This document shows, in pieces, positions 14,937 through 23,867 of a DNA stretch of 36,088 nucleotides; the first letter of the stretch is position 1, and every line of letters starts with the position of its first letter. This DNA comes from Alphaproteobacteria bacterium (GTDB taxonomy: Bacteria > Pseudomonadota > Alphaproteobacteria > UBA9219): assembly GCA_031291395.1 (NCBI GenBank), contig JARLJD010000145.1, positions 1 to 36,088 of the forward strand, read 5' to 3'. The translations under genes were made by a program, and so were the position numbers. The notes beneath the pieces were generated by a model. The model searched no databases. It was not told the origin of the DNA and saw only the letters and a list, made by a program, of their open reading frames with translations.

Positions 14937-15644
14937 TCACATATGTGGCGCCCCCGCCGTGGGTTTTGTGGCAAGGTGCGCAGCTCCTGCCTTGGGTGCT
15001 GTATTCGGGGCGCGTTTTAAAGTTTTGTTTCCCGTCCCAGTCTGTTGTGGCTCGTTGTTTAGCGATCGTTGCTGCGGTTTGGAATTTGCTCTTGCCTGAG
15101 GCGTGGGGTTTGGCTTGCTTGCCTTGAATTCTCCCGCATCGTCGTCAGGAGCGTCGGGCGGCCTGTTAACGGCCATCCCCGCCATTTCATAATATTTATG
15201 TCCGTCTTTATCTTTAACAACGCCAAGCCATGACTGCCGAGCTTTTAACTCCCTTGTGTTTCTAGGTTTAAGCTTACCAAGATCTTGAACAAACGTTTTG
15301 ATATCCGAGTCAGGGAAATCTTTTGTATTGACTCCGAACTTTTCAAGAACCGCGCGCTCGGCAGCCACCATGGCGTCCTCGGCAAGCCCTCCTCCAAAAA
15401 TGCCTGCAAAAGCGGGCATAATTGAAAAAAGCACCTTGCGCCCGACCTCTTGCAATGGCTTGCCCTGGATAAGGTCAACGACAGCGCCGATTAAAATCCC
15501 AACTTCTCTACTATTCGCTGCGATTGGCGGCGTGGCTGCATCAAGAGCCACCGCCCCAGCTTCCATGAGAAGCCGCTGTTTTGGCGTCAAATTTTCAACG
15601 ACTCCATCGGGCCTTGTTTGGCCTGAATTGCTTTCGCGTACCAT
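14937..15644 (-). CDS. Unrecognised protein with hydrophobic centre and low-complexity tail
   Basis: A 235-residue protein. ATG 15642-15644 follows AGGAGAT at ideal spacing; a longer frame from 15749 lacks this. The middle (about residues 45-95) is rich in Gly, Ala, Ile and Val ('GILIGAVVDLIQGKPL', 'FSIMPAFAGIFGGGLAEDAM') and could insert into or lie on a membrane. A charged region follows with a 'SWLGVVKDKDGHKYYEMAG' beta-like stretch. The last 70 residues are Pro, Asn, Gln and Lys rich and probably disordered. I do not recognise a family. It is convergent with rsh and divergent from dotM, 330 bases away. Confidence 0.7.
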   Translation of the reverse strand: MVRESNSGQTRPDGVVENLTPKQRLLMEAGAVALDAATPPIAANSREVGILIGAVVDLIQGKPLQEVGRKVLFSIMPAFAGIFGGGLAEDAMVAAERAVLEKFGVNTKDFPDSDIKTFVQDLGKLKPRNTRELKARQSWLGVVKDKDGHKYYEMAGMAVNRPPDAPDDDAGEFKASKPNPTPQARANSKPQQRSLNNEPQQTGTGNKTLKRAPNTAPKAGAAHLATKPTAGAPHM

Positions 15645-15768
15645 TATAATATCTCCTTCAAAATGCAAACCGACATTATGGCTAAATTCTAGCAAAGGTT
15701 TATAAAGAAAGCGTGAATCTGTTTTGCCGAGGCACAAAATTTTAACCATCTTGAAACCCTAAAAAAAT

Positions 15769-15900
15769 TCATTGCCGTATTTGCTTATAAGGCTTGGGCT
15801 TTCGCGGCAGGGCGGCGATGAATTCTTTGGGGTTTTCAGGCGGACTGGCAATAAATTTTTGAAAAGCGTGGCGAGAGTTCCCCTCATCGAGGAGGCCATT
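15769..15900 (-). pseudogene. Possible gene remnant in the dotM upstream spacer
   Basis: Between an in-frame TGA (15901-15903) and a TGA at 15769-15771 the minus strand reads 43 codons with protein-like content (FQKFIASPPENPKEFIAAL, RKPKPYKQIRQ) but no start codon. An overlapping second frame has an ATG and a different sequence. This could be the tail of a broken gene. The rest of the 330-base spacer (15645-15973) holds nothing I recognise. Confidence 0.25.
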
Positions 15901-15973
15901 TCAAAGGGTTGCGAAAAGCCCTGATTTCGTGCAGAATTGCGCATCGCGTTTTTGAAAAGGCATATGGAAATTT

Positions 15974-17212
15974 ATGAGCGCAGGCAACCAACAGGGCGAA
16001 CCCGCCCTTCTCCTTTTTGTGTTTTTGGGCATGCTCGCAGGATTCGGCTGGCTCCTGTGGCATCTGACGCGCGGATTTTGGCTCGACTATCCTTTGCGTT
16101 GGCTGCGCTATGGAGAGATTTGGAGCATCAATCTTTTTTCTTCGCATCGTTACGACGCTTGCCTCGACTGGCTGCGTTTGGCGCGCGTCAACGACACAAA
16201 TCCTTCTCCCGCCGTTATCGGCGCGACCAATGCCTGTTTCGGCGCAAACTTTCTGGGACAAGTGCCGGGTGATCAGGCTGGTCTTTATTACCAGATGTCG
16301 GGGCCGCCGTTTATTGCCTTGGGCAATGCGGCGATGCGCATTTTTCGCTGGCCTCTGGCCGCGATCCTTGCGTCCATCGGCTGCTATGAATTGTTTCTTT
16401 CGCCGAACAATAAATTTTTCACCAAGCATACGCTGGAATCGTTAATCGAAACGCAGGCGAAGATGTGGCCGATCATCTCGCCGATCGTAAAGTTCAATCC
16501 GTCGAAAACGGGACGCATTCTGGGCGACCCCATTCCCGACAAACTGCCGCCCTTCGCCGAAGCGCTCTCGCCCGAAGAATGGGTGTCGTGGAATCGCATC
16601 CCCGTCATCAACGGCATTCCCGACCGCGACGTGACGCGACGCGCGTTCATCAGCCAGTTGGGGCCGCAATGGAAAGGCGTGGACTCGCTGCCTTTGCACA
16701 TGCGCGCGCTGCTCGCCGCGTTCGCGCTGAAAGGCGCGCAGAAACGCGAAGAGAGCGACGAATTTCTGGGACGTTTGGCGCTGTGCTGGTCGCCGGACAA
16801 AGGCTTCCGCCCCGAAGCCGAGCTGATTGCCGAAATCGACAAAATTCTGCAAGACCCCAAGACCGGCGGCAAGATTCCCGCGGCTGCCGACCGGCATGCG
16901 TGGCGCACGACCGCTATGCTCGGCGCGTTGCAATGGGCGCGCGCCAATGGCGGCGTTTTGGCTCCAGCCCAGTTTTTGTGGCTGCGCGCCGAAGACCGCG
17001 CGTTGTGGTATCCCTTGAACAATCTTGGCCGCCGCGCTTTTCACAGCGAGGGCGCGGGCGCAATGGCGCATTTTATGGCCGAGGAATCCGCCAAAAAACC
17101 GCTGCCGATCCCGCGCGTCGATACGGCGATTGTGACCTTGAACACCTACCTGCACGATCCGGACAAAAGACCGGTTCCGATTCCTCCGCGCGAGGGCGAG
17201 GTTAAAGCCTGA
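15974..17212 (+). CDS. icmP: DotM/IcmP-like type IVB secretion coupling-complex protein
   Basis: A 412-residue protein of the DotM/IcmP/TrbA family. One N-terminal helix (about residues 10-33, ALLLFVFLGMLAGFGWLLWH) and a second near 118-138 (RWPLAAILASIGCYELFL) anchor it. The long cytoplasmic part has family-type segments: 'RRAFISQLGPQWKGVDSLP', 'HMRALLAAFALKGAQKR' and the C-terminal 'APAQFLWLRAEDRALWYPLN' with N-L-G-R-R. In Legionella, DotM binds DotL and adaptors to recruit effectors to the Dot/Icm machine; in IncI plasmids TrbA works in conjugation. Its usual partner DotL/IcmO is not adjacent. Start ATG 15974 (MSAGNQQGEP). Confidence 0.82.
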   Translation: MSAGNQQGEPALLLFVFLGMLAGFGWLLWHLTRGFWLDYPLRWLRYGEIWSINLFSSHRYDACLDWLRLARVNDTNPSPAVIGATNACFGANFLGQVPGDQAGLYYQMSGPPFIALGNAAMRIFRWPLAAILASIGCYELFLSPNNKFFTKHTLESLIETQAKMWPIISPIVKFNPSKTGRILGDPIPDKLPPFAEALSPEEWVSWNRIPVINGIPDRDVTRRAFISQLGPQWKGVDSLPLHMRALLAAFALKGAQKREESDEFLGRLALCWSPDKGFRPEAELIAEIDKILQDPKTGGKIPAAADRHAWRTTAMLGALQWARANGGVLAPAQFLWLRAEDRALWYPLNNLGRRAFHSEGAGAMAHFMAEESAKKPLPIPRVDTAIVTLNTYLHDPDKRPVPIPPREGEVKA

Positions 17213-17237
17213 TCTTCGCGCCCGACAAGGATTATTG

Positions 17238-17690
17238 ATGAAGAAAAAAACCGAAGCCAGACGCGTGGGCGCGATGTTGACCGTTGGGTTTCATACGGCC
17301 TATCCGCCGCTTATCTGGCGCTTTGATCTTGAACGCAATCACAGCTTCACCCTGTCTTTGCAGGGCGATGGGGGCGATTGGGAACTAGGCGTGACGACGC
17401 CCAAAGGCGACTTTTATCCGGTCGCGCATTTTGCCGAACGCAGCGAGGCCGAAGAAGCTTTGACGCAAATCGAAAAGGTTTTGGCAAAGAACAGGGGCGT
17501 TGGCGCTTTCATCCTTAAATCGGTTGTTTTTATCGCTGTGCTCGCCGTGTTGGTGGGGGTCGGCGCTTCCCTTGTCGGTTTGGCGCTAAGCCATCATTCG
17601 ACGGGGCCCATCGCCGCAAGGCTTGCTCCGGCCGCGCCGCAAGACGGCGAACCGCAAGCGGCGGATGATATTTTGCAGCCGCCGCCTTGA
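17238..17690 (+). CDS. Single-pass membrane protein downstream of dotM, unrecognised
   Basis: A 150-residue protein, 25 bases after the dotM stop on the same strand, so probably co-transcribed. ATG 17238 is preferred over TTG one codon earlier. Residues 1-85 form a soluble region with beta-like patterns (SFTLSLQGDGGDWELGVTTP, then GDFYPVAHFAERSEAEEAL). A clear membrane helix follows at about 92-117 (LKSVVFIAVLAVLVGVGASL). The last 30 residues are Pro/Ala-rich and acidic. No family is recognised. Linkage to dotM suggests an accessory role for the same complex, which is inference. Confidence 0.75.
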   Translation: MKKKTEARRVGAMLTVGFHTAYPPLIWRFDLERNHSFTLSLQGDGGDWELGVTTPKGDFYPVAHFAERSEAEEALTQIEKVLAKNRGVGAFILKSVVFIAVLAVLVGVGASLVGLALSHHSTGPIAARLAPAAPQDGEPQAADDILQPPP

Positions 17691-17871
17691 AAAAGGCTGA
17701 ATATACACAATTCCCAAATCGGAAAGAGGGGGCAGAAAAGAGACAAAAAAAGAACCTCTGACCTTACCCCTTCGCTTTCCTCTCACGGCTTGGGGGTTAC
17801 AGATTGCCGCAAAACGGCACCGCGGCTGGAGGCTCCTCTTGCAATACTTCGCAAGGTCACAAATTATCTGT

Positions 17872-17943
17872 TCGTAGGAGCGGCTTCCAGCCGCGACCTT
17901 CTGTGTTTACGTCAGCAGTAGCGGCTGGAAGCCGCTCCTACGA
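17872..17943. repeat. Palindromic repeat family A, copy 3
   Basis: Same arms as copies 1 and 2 with a different centre. It fills part of the 300-base spacer between the dotM-linked gene and envC (17691-17991); the rest of that spacer shows no gene. The right flank (ATGGCGTGTCGC) recurs next to copy 4. Confidence 0.95.
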
Positions 17944-17991
17944 AAAATCACAATTTATGGCGTGTCGCAGTAAAGTAAGGCGGTTTGCGGC

Positions 17992-19113
17992 TCAGGAAGG
18001 GCTGCGCGTTAACCCGCGCGTCGGATCCACAGGTTCATCGCCCCGCCGCCATTCAAAGTAAAGTTCGGGCTTGGTTCCGGCTTTGACCGGCAGGACGCCT
18101 AAAGGCTCTCCGGCTGCGACTTCCTGTCCCATCTCGGCATCGATGCGACCGAAACCGGAAAGGAAACTGTAATAGCCGTTACTGTGCTGCAAGATGACGA
18201 TTTGCCCGTAACCGCGGAACGGGCCTGTGAAGACTACGCGACCTGCGCGCGGCGCCGCCACGGGCGCGCCCGAAGGGGCGGACAAGGTCACGCCCTCGCT
18301 GGTGACTCCGTCGGCGTCTTTGTCGCCGAAAGGTTTGTCTACGCTGCCAAGAACCGGCCATTTCAGCCCCGCGATCAACTCCTTTGCAGGGGTAGATCTT
18401 TTACGATTGGACGGCGGGGCGATCTTTTCCATCAGTTGGCGCAAATCGTGCGCTTCGTCGGCCAAAGCTGCCAGATGACGGGCGGTTTCGGCTTTTTGCT
18501 CTTCGGTGCGCTGAAGAAACCCTTGGCGCGTGGCAATCATCTGGTCGAGATCGCGCTGCTGCTTTTGCAGGTTTTCCTTTGCGGCGGAAGCCAACCTTTT
18601 TTGCGCGGCAAGCTGTGTTTGCAGCTCGTAAAGCGCGGCGAGATCCTGCGCCGCGACCTCGGTTTGCTGGCGCAGGCGCGGCAGGATCGCTTGCAAAAGC
18701 AGGCTGCGATGAATGTGGTCGATGGCGGTGCGGTCTTGCAAAAACAGGCTTTCGGGCGGGCGGCTGGCGATTTCGACCAGAGCCGACACCATAAGGGAAA
18801 ACTGTTTGCGTTCAAGCTCCGCCCCCTTGCTTTTGGCCGAAATTTCTTGCGTCAATTCGTCGAGTTTGCCTTCCAGCGTTTCCTGTTCGGCTTCTTTTTC
18901 CTGAAGCGTTTGCGTCGAGCGGATCATGCGCTGGCGCAGGTCTTCGAGATTTTTTCCGGCATCGAGCGCGGCGGCGGCGAGCGCTTCCTGCTGTTGTTTT
19001 TTCTCGTTCAATTGCTGTTCGACCTGACGCAGTTTGTCGTCGGGTTTGGCTTGGGCGGAAGACGCGAAAGCCACTCCGGTGATCAACAAGCCAAGAAGAA
19101 AACAGTATTTCAT
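17992..19113 (-). CDS. envC: EnvC-like murein hydrolase activator
   Basis: A 373-residue periplasmic protein. The signal peptide MKYCFLLGLLITGVAFASSA ends at A-Q-A. A long coiled coil (about residues 25-230, rich in Gln, Glu, Leu and Lys) is followed by a LytM/M23-type domain (from about 265). The zinc ligands of active M23 peptidases are lost: the usual first histidine is replaced in 'GVTLSAPSGAPVAAP', the second reads 'LQHSNGYYSFLSGF' and the last 'HxH' reads 'LYFEWR'. This is the pattern of EnvC, which activates amidases at the division septum. Its ATG overlaps the gpmI stop by four bases (ATGA). Confidence 0.93.
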   Translation of the reverse strand: MKYCFLLGLLITGVAFASSAQAKPDDKLRQVEQQLNEKKQQQEALAAAALDAGKNLEDLRQRMIRSTQTLQEKEAEQETLEGKLDELTQEISAKSKGAELERKQFSLMVSALVEIASRPPESLFLQDRTAIDHIHRSLLLQAILPRLRQQTEVAAQDLAALYELQTQLAAQKRLASAAKENLQKQQRDLDQMIATRQGFLQRTEEQKAETARHLAALADEAHDLRQLMEKIAPPSNRKRSTPAKELIAGLKWPVLGSVDKPFGDKDADGVTSEGVTLSAPSGAPVAAPRAGRVVFTGPFRGYGQIVILQHSNGYYSFLSGFGRIDAEMGQEVAAGEPLGVLPVKAGTKPELYFEWRRGDEPVDPTRGLTRSPS

Positions 19114-20648
19114 GTCCGAACAATCAGGCTTTCGCCGTCCATTACATCGGGCTTCGGAATCCGCATGATCTCCAGCACCGTCGGCGCGACGTCGGCCAGT
19201 TTGCCACGGCGCAGGGAGGCAACATTTTCCACCGCCCCAACCAGCATGACCGGCACAGGATCCAAAGTATGGGCAGTATGCGGGCCGTGTGTCGTTTCGT
19301 CGAACATCTTTTCGCAATTGCCGTGATCCGCCGTCACAAGCGCCGCGCCGCCGCGTTTTTCAACCGCGGAGAACAGGCGGCCAAGGCATGCGTCGATCGT
19401 TTCCACCGCTTTGATGGCCGCTTGCAGAACGCCGGTGTGGCCGACCATATCGGGGTTGGCATAGTTCAGGACGATCAGATCGAAAGCATCGGCTTCGATC
19501 GCCGCGACAACTTTGTCGGTGACGGCATGCGCCGACATTTCGGGTTGCAGATCATAGGTCGCGACTTTGGGCGAGGGTACGAGAATGCGTTCTTCGCCCG
19601 CAAAAGGCTCCTCGCGCCCGCCATTGAAAAAGAACGTCACATGCGGGTATTTCTCGGTTTCGGCGATGCGCAGTTGTTTAAGCCCCGCCTTCGCGACGAC
19701 TTCCCCCAGAGAATCTTCGATTTTCTTGGGCGGGAACAAAGCGGCCATAAACGGGTTCAAAGCGTCGGAATATTCAACCATTCCGACGGCGGCGGCAAAG
19801 GAGACACTTTTCTTGCGCGCGAAACCGTTGAAAGCGGGATCAAGCAAAGCGGTCAGAATTTCGCGCGCGCGGTCAGCGCGGAAATTGGCGAACAGAATGC
19901 CGTCGCCGTCTTTCATGCCCGCGTAATCGTTCAATGCGACGGGCAGAGCGAATTCGTCGGAAAGCTTCGCGGCGTAGCTGGCCTCGATCGCCTCCACTGC
20001 GTTACCCGCGCGGGTGCCCGCCGCCTGCGTGACAAGATCATAGGCGCGTTCGATCCGTTCCCATCGGTTGTCGCGATCCAGCGCATAATACCGCCCGCAT
20101 AAAGTCGCGAGCATCGCGCCTTTGATTTTTTCCAAATCGCGCGACAAATGGCCGATCTGTTCGGCGGCGCTTTGCGGCGGCACGTCGCGACCGTCAAGAA
20201 AGGCGTGGACGGCAACAGGGATTCCCGCTTCGGCGATTTCGCGTGACAGGGCAACGATGTGATCCTGATGCGCATGCACGCCGCCGGGGGAAGCCAACCC
20301 CATAATATGACAAACGCCACCGGTTTTTTTCAGCGCAGCGACAAGGTTTTGCAAGGCCGGATTGGAAGCCAATTCACCCTTGACGATAGCGCGATTGATC
20401 AGGGGCAAATCCTGAAAAACGACTCGCCCCGCGCCCAAGTTCATATGCCCGACTTCGGAATTGCCGATTTGCCCCGCAGGCAAGCCGACCTGTTCTTCCG
20501 AAGCTTCCAACAAGGCGTGGGGCGATTGCGACCAATATGTGCGGAAAACAGGGGTTTTGGCGCAGCTCGTCGCATTGTCGGGCGCGTCTTCGCGAAATCC
20601 CCATCCATCAAGGACGCACAAAACGACAGGACGCGGGCAATGGGACAT
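19110..20648 (-). CDS. gpmI: 2,3-bisphosphoglycerate-independent phosphoglycerate mutase
   Basis: A 512-residue glycolytic enzyme converting 3- to 2-phosphoglycerate with manganese. The N-terminal metal site 'VVLCVLDGWGFRED' has Asp14, and the phosphorylated nucleophile is Ser64 in 'AGQIGNSEVGHMNLGAG'. The second metal cluster reads 'ALVTADHGNCEKM' and 'THGPHTAHTLDPVPVML'. Full length and intact. It is the first gene of a coupled pair with envC, an order seen across Alphaproteobacteria. Confidence 0.97.
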   Translation of the reverse strand: MSHCPRPVVLCVLDGWGFREDAPDNATSCAKTPVFRTYWSQSPHALLEASEEQVGLPAGQIGNSEVGHMNLGAGRVVFQDLPLINRAIVKGELASNPALQNLVAALKKTGGVCHIMGLASPGGVHAHQDHIVALSREIAEAGIPVAVHAFLDGRDVPPQSAAEQIGHLSRDLEKIKGAMLATLCGRYYALDRDNRWERIERAYDLVTQAAGTRAGNAVEAIEASYAAKLSDEFALPVALNDYAGMKDGDGILFANFRADRAREILTALLDPAFNGFARKKSVSFAAAVGMVEYSDALNPFMAALFPPKKIEDSLGEVVAKAGLKQLRIAETEKYPHVTFFFNGGREEPFAGEERILVPSPKVATYDLQPEMSAHAVTDKVVAAIEADAFDLIVLNYANPDMVGHTGVLQAAIKAVETIDACLGRLFSAVEKRGGAALVTADHGNCEKMFDETTHGPHTAHTLDPVPVMLVGAVENVASLRRGKLADVAPTVLEIMRIPKPDVMDGESLIVRT

Positions 20649-20827
20649 GAAAACGCTCCGAAAAGGGTGATTTGCCCGAATCTAGCAATTTTTTACGATG
20701 GAAAACACAGGTTCTTGCACACAAGCCGCAACTGTGGCACAACCCCCGCTTACGCAAGGGCAGACCCCCGAAAAAGCAGGAACCCCCCCCGCCTCGGCAC
20801 GGTCCCCCCAAACCCCCTTGCGCCCCC

Positions 20828-20902
20828 GCTGCCGTAGCTCAGGGGTAGAGCACGTCCTTGGTAAGGACGGGGTCGTAGGTTCAATTCCTATCGGCAGCAC
20901 CA
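20828..20902 (+). tRNA. tRNA-Thr (anticodon GGT)
   Basis: A complete cloverleaf can be drawn. The acceptor GCTGCCG pairs with CGGCAGC; the D arm is GCTC...GAGC; the anticodon arm is CGTCC-TTGGTAA-GGACG with anticodon GGT at 20860-20862; the T arm contains GGTTCAATTCC. Discriminator A and an encoded CCA end the gene. It reads threonine codons ACC and ACU. The accessory block begins just after it. Confidence 0.97.
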
Positions 20903-21040
20903 TATTTTCCAGCAAAATATAGCGTTTTTGTTGAATCCCCGCTTGGGGCGTTTTGCCGTTTTATGCAGAACGATGAAAGAACATTTGCCAAAAGTGGGGG
21001 AGAAGCGACTCATTGATATTGGAGAGTCATCAGCTTAGGA

Positions 21041-21164
21041 ATAGGAAAACTGGGTATTCACTTGACGCCAGCAAACGAAAAACAGCACAAGATATAGGAA
21101 TTTTGCGGTATTTTTTCCCAACCCATTGGCACTGGGGCGTCAAGTGAATACCCAGTATAGGAAA
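21041..21164. mobile_element. MITE-like element with 21-bp inverted repeats and 8-bp target duplication
   Basis: Terminal repeats ACTGGGTATTCACTTGACGC+C (21049-21069) and their exact complement (21136-21156) bound a 108-bp element with no open frame. The direct repeat ATAGGAAA lies immediately outside both ends (21041-21048 and 21157-21164), as expected for a target duplication. It must be moved by a transposase encoded elsewhere. Confidence 0.92.
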
Positions 21165-21204
21165 TGCTCCATTTCCCTCTCCCCATCTTTAGGACTTTTC
21201 CCCA

Positions 21205-22017
21205 ATGGATAAACCCACAGTAGTAAGCGAAACGGCAAAGTGGACTATTTGGTGGCTTGCTGAGCGTAAAACAAAATTAAGAGAACAGCTTTCTGGAAGC
21301 ATGGCCATCAATCCATTTTTGCTTCCGATCATCTATGACTTGCATAATGCATCTTCATTCTCAGACTTGAACGACCTTATTGTTGGAGGTCATCTAATGA
21401 CTGGACACAGTACAGGTTTTGGGAAATTGATTGATGAAAAAATTCTTCCGAATGTTTTCAAGACCACGAAATTAGACAAGGATTTCAGGAAAAATAGTCC
21501 ATTTGGAATGCCTTGTTTTGATGAAATTGACCACATAGTTAAGAGCCCCAATGGGCAAAAGGCACTCCTCTCTCTTAAAGCTAGCCGTTGGACGATACAG
21601 TTGACAATGGCCGTTCAGCTGAATCATGCCTTTCATGAAATATTAGATAAATTTCCGGGGAAGTTTTCAGAGATAGCCGTTGGAGTATTCTATGGGAAGA
21701 AAGAGGATCTGACTGACAAATACGATATTGCCCGAGGGATCAACCGCGGGGCAAAACATAAAGTCGTCGACTTAACATCCAAGGTGCATGTGTATGCCGG
21801 GCGAGAGTTCTGGGCATGGATAAACTCAGGACAAGCATCAACACAAGAGTGGGTTCTTGAGGGGATTAAGCAAGGCCTTGCAGCAGATAACTCTCGAGAA
21901 GAGTGCGGGGCACTTCTTGACGCATTTAAAAAGAAGATAAAAGCCACTTATGACCAGTATATCAATGCTGATGGCGAAATTTCTTGGGATTCTATTCTCA
22001 AAGACATTAATGGGTGA
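21205..22017 (+). CDS. Type II restriction endonuclease (family uncertain)
   Basis: A 270-residue protein paired with a C5 methyltransferase, which is the main basis for the call. A PD-(D/E)xK-like nuclease core is suggested by 'PCFDEIDHIVKSPNGQKAL' (acidic residues 106, 107 and 109) followed by 'LLSLKASRWTIQ' (Lys125). The C-terminal half has 'DKYDIARGINRGAKHKV' and 'VHVYAGREFWAWIN', which recall TdeIII/PmeII-type enzymes, but I hold that loosely. Base composition is notably AT-richer than the chromosomal neighbours, indicating transfer. It is convergent with the methyltransferase gene; the stop codons are four bases apart. Confidence 0.8.
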   Translation: MDKPTVVSETAKWTIWWLAERKTKLREQLSGSMAINPFLLPIIYDLHNASSFSDLNDLIVGGHLMTGHSTGFGKLIDEKILPNVFKTTKLDKDFRKNSPFGMPCFDEIDHIVKSPNGQKALLSLKASRWTIQLTMAVQLNHAFHEILDKFPGKFSEIAVGVFYGKKEDLTDKYDIARGINRGAKHKVVDLTSKVHVYAGREFWAWINSGQASTQEWVLEGIKQGLAADNSREECGALLDAFKKKIKATYDQYINADGEISWDSILKDING

Positions 22018-22020
22018 TAA

Positions 22021-23307
22021 TCAACAGGCTTCTTTAAATAAGGGGAGTTGATCGTCATCTTCATCGTAGTAGCTTGTATCCCCTGTATATACCTGTCCAT
22101 CCTTCCAGAATTGTCTTGTCCTAACATGTGGGCGCAAATGTATAATACGATACTGAGGAGCTTGAAGCGGCTCTTCTTCCATGCGGTCAATTCGTTTCAA
22201 GAGGCGAAGGATTGTCTCTCCCGCAACCGTTCCAAGTCTCACAGGAACTGCGTTTCCTACCTGACGAAATTTTTCGGTCACGCTACCGCATAACTTCCAA
22301 TCCAACGGAAACTCTTGAATAGCCATTGCCTCGCCCACTGAAATTGCTCTTAACTCTTTAGGGTGGCACATACTTGTTCCAGCATGATTGGGCATCGTTA
22401 CTACGGTGGGCGACGGGAACGAAAGAGATAGCTTGCGCCAATACGCGCTTCTCCCCCCCTTTAAATACCAGCTTTTTCCCATAGACTCTTTCTGAATATG
22501 AATTGCCAGACTTCTCCAGTTTCCTCCCTCGGGAATCATGGACAAATATTTCAGTTTTCTAGGACTGAAATTCATGACCTCGGAATCGGGGTCAACGAAA
22601 TCTCCCCCAATTACATCCCCCAATGTTTTAAAAGGAGGCAACCCATCCTCTTTTCTATTGCTGTATTGAGGGGAGGGGAAATCTGCCAAAAGGCCATACC
22701 GATTCCCTATTAAAATTATTCTTTCTCGTATCTGGGGAGCCCCATAGTTAACCGCATTAACGACAAAACAATCCACTCTATACCCGATTTTTCCGAACTC
22801 CTTCAGCAGTTCTTTCAACAAAGACCCGGGTTCAGCTAAATGCCGTTTCGATTCGGGAAGCCCCTTTTGATGTTTTTTTGGAACAACACTCATTGACAGG
22901 AGACCGCGAACATTTTCCATAAGGAAAACTTTGGGGCGCAGTTCGTCAACAACCCGTAAATATTCAAATATAAGCTGCCCTCTACTGTCCTGAAGGCCTA
23001 ACCTGCTACCAAAAACACTAAACGCTTGGCAGGGAGGGCCACCAGCGACTAGCTCGACCTCTTTGAGAGCGCTCGCCTTTTTGATTTCAGCTCCATCAAC
23101 ATGAACAATACTTTCAGATATTATAGGAAGGGAAGGCTTATTCTTTTTAATTGTCGCAACTGCTGCCGGGTCGTTTTCAAGGCAAAGAGCTGCTTCTAGG
23201 CCAGCCTTTTCCAACCCCAAATCTAACCCCATCGCTCCACTAAACAGGGAAACGAAGCGAGTCTTTTTGTTAAGCCCCTCATCAACAATCTTTGATTTTT
23301 TCGCCAT
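22021..23307 (-). CDS. DNA (cytosine-5) methyltransferase
   Basis: A 428-residue C5 methyltransferase. Motif I 'SLFSGAMGLDLGLEKAG' binds AdoMet; motif IV 'GGPPCQAFS' has catalytic Cys93; motif VI 'MENVRGLL' has Glu131; motif VIII reads 'QIRERIILIG'; and the C-terminal 'RQVGNAVPVRLG' is motif X. It protects host DNA from the adjacent nuclease by methylating cytosine in the shared site, which the sequence does not reveal. ATG 23305-23307 is supported by GGAGGCGGG. A longer frame adds 14 residues without family support. Confidence 0.95.
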   Translation of the reverse strand: MAKKSKIVDEGLNKKTRFVSLFSGAMGLDLGLEKAGLEAALCLENDPAAVATIKKNKPSLPIISESIVHVDGAEIKKASALKEVELVAGGPPCQAFSVFGSRLGLQDSRGQLIFEYLRVVDELRPKVFLMENVRGLLSMSVVPKKHQKGLPESKRHLAEPGSLLKELLKEFGKIGYRVDCFVVNAVNYGAPQIRERIILIGNRYGLLADFPSPQYSNRKEDGLPPFKTLGDVIGGDFVDPDSEVMNFSPRKLKYLSMIPEGGNWRSLAIHIQKESMGKSWYLKGGRSAYWRKLSLSFPSPTVVTMPNHAGTSMCHPKELRAISVGEAMAIQEFPLDWKLCGSVTEKFRQVGNAVPVRLGTVAGETILRLLKRIDRMEEEPLQAPQYRIIHLRPHVRTRQFWKDGQVYTGDTSYYDEDDDQLPLFKEAC

Positions 23308-23371
23308 TTTCCCGCCTCCAGTAAGGATCGATTCTAGCTGAAGAATCAATAAGAATTAAAGAAAAAACTTG

Positions 23372-23809
23372 CTAAGGCCAAGCTAGCCTTGGCATGTTTT
23401 TTGTTGCCTCCCTCACAACCTCAATATCCCCCGCCTGATAGCGCAAGGAACTTTTGACATCGGCATGACCGAGCCTATCCATAATCGTGCGGAGGGATGC
23501 GCCTTGCGCGTTTAACATCGTGCCGACCGTATGCCGCGCCATGTGCGGTGTGAAGGTCACGCCCAATTCATCCCGCAGGGGAATGAGCCAGTTATAAACG
23601 CTATGGCGGGAACGCCACGGAAAAACAAAGCGGGGTAACTCTCCTGTTTCCTCATCCTTTGCCGCCGCCCTATGTTCCAGCAACAAGGTCAAAACCTCAT
23701 CATCAAGCGGGGCGGTGCGCCATTTGTCATTCTTGCGCTCATAGGGCCGATAAATCCGGCTTTCAAAATCAATCCGCGCCCATTCGATATTGGTTGCGTC
23801 TGAAATGGA
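23372..23809 (-). pseudogene. C-terminal remnant of a tyrosine recombinase (integrase)
   Basis: The frame encodes the last 145 residues of a phage-type integrase. Catalytic box II is visible as 'HMARHTVGTMLNAQGASL', then 'DRLGHADVKSSLRYQ' with the tyrosine nucleophile. The N-terminal core-binding domain and the first catalytic arginine are missing; the frame is closed by a TGA at 23810-23812. Upstream 'WARIDFESRIYRPYERK' is the strand that normally follows that arginine. It therefore cannot act alone and marks an old integration. Confidence 0.85.
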
Positions 23810-23839
23810 TCAGGCGGCCCTGTCATTATACACGCCATC

Positions 23840-23867
23840 TTAACATTGATTTAACGTCCATTATGAT
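23840..23867 (+). promoter_or_regulatory. Likely hipBA promoter
   Basis: TTAACA (23840-23845), a 16-base spacer and TATGAT (23862-23867) lie just before the inverted repeat at 23868. The operator would overlap the start of transcription. Confidence 0.5.
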
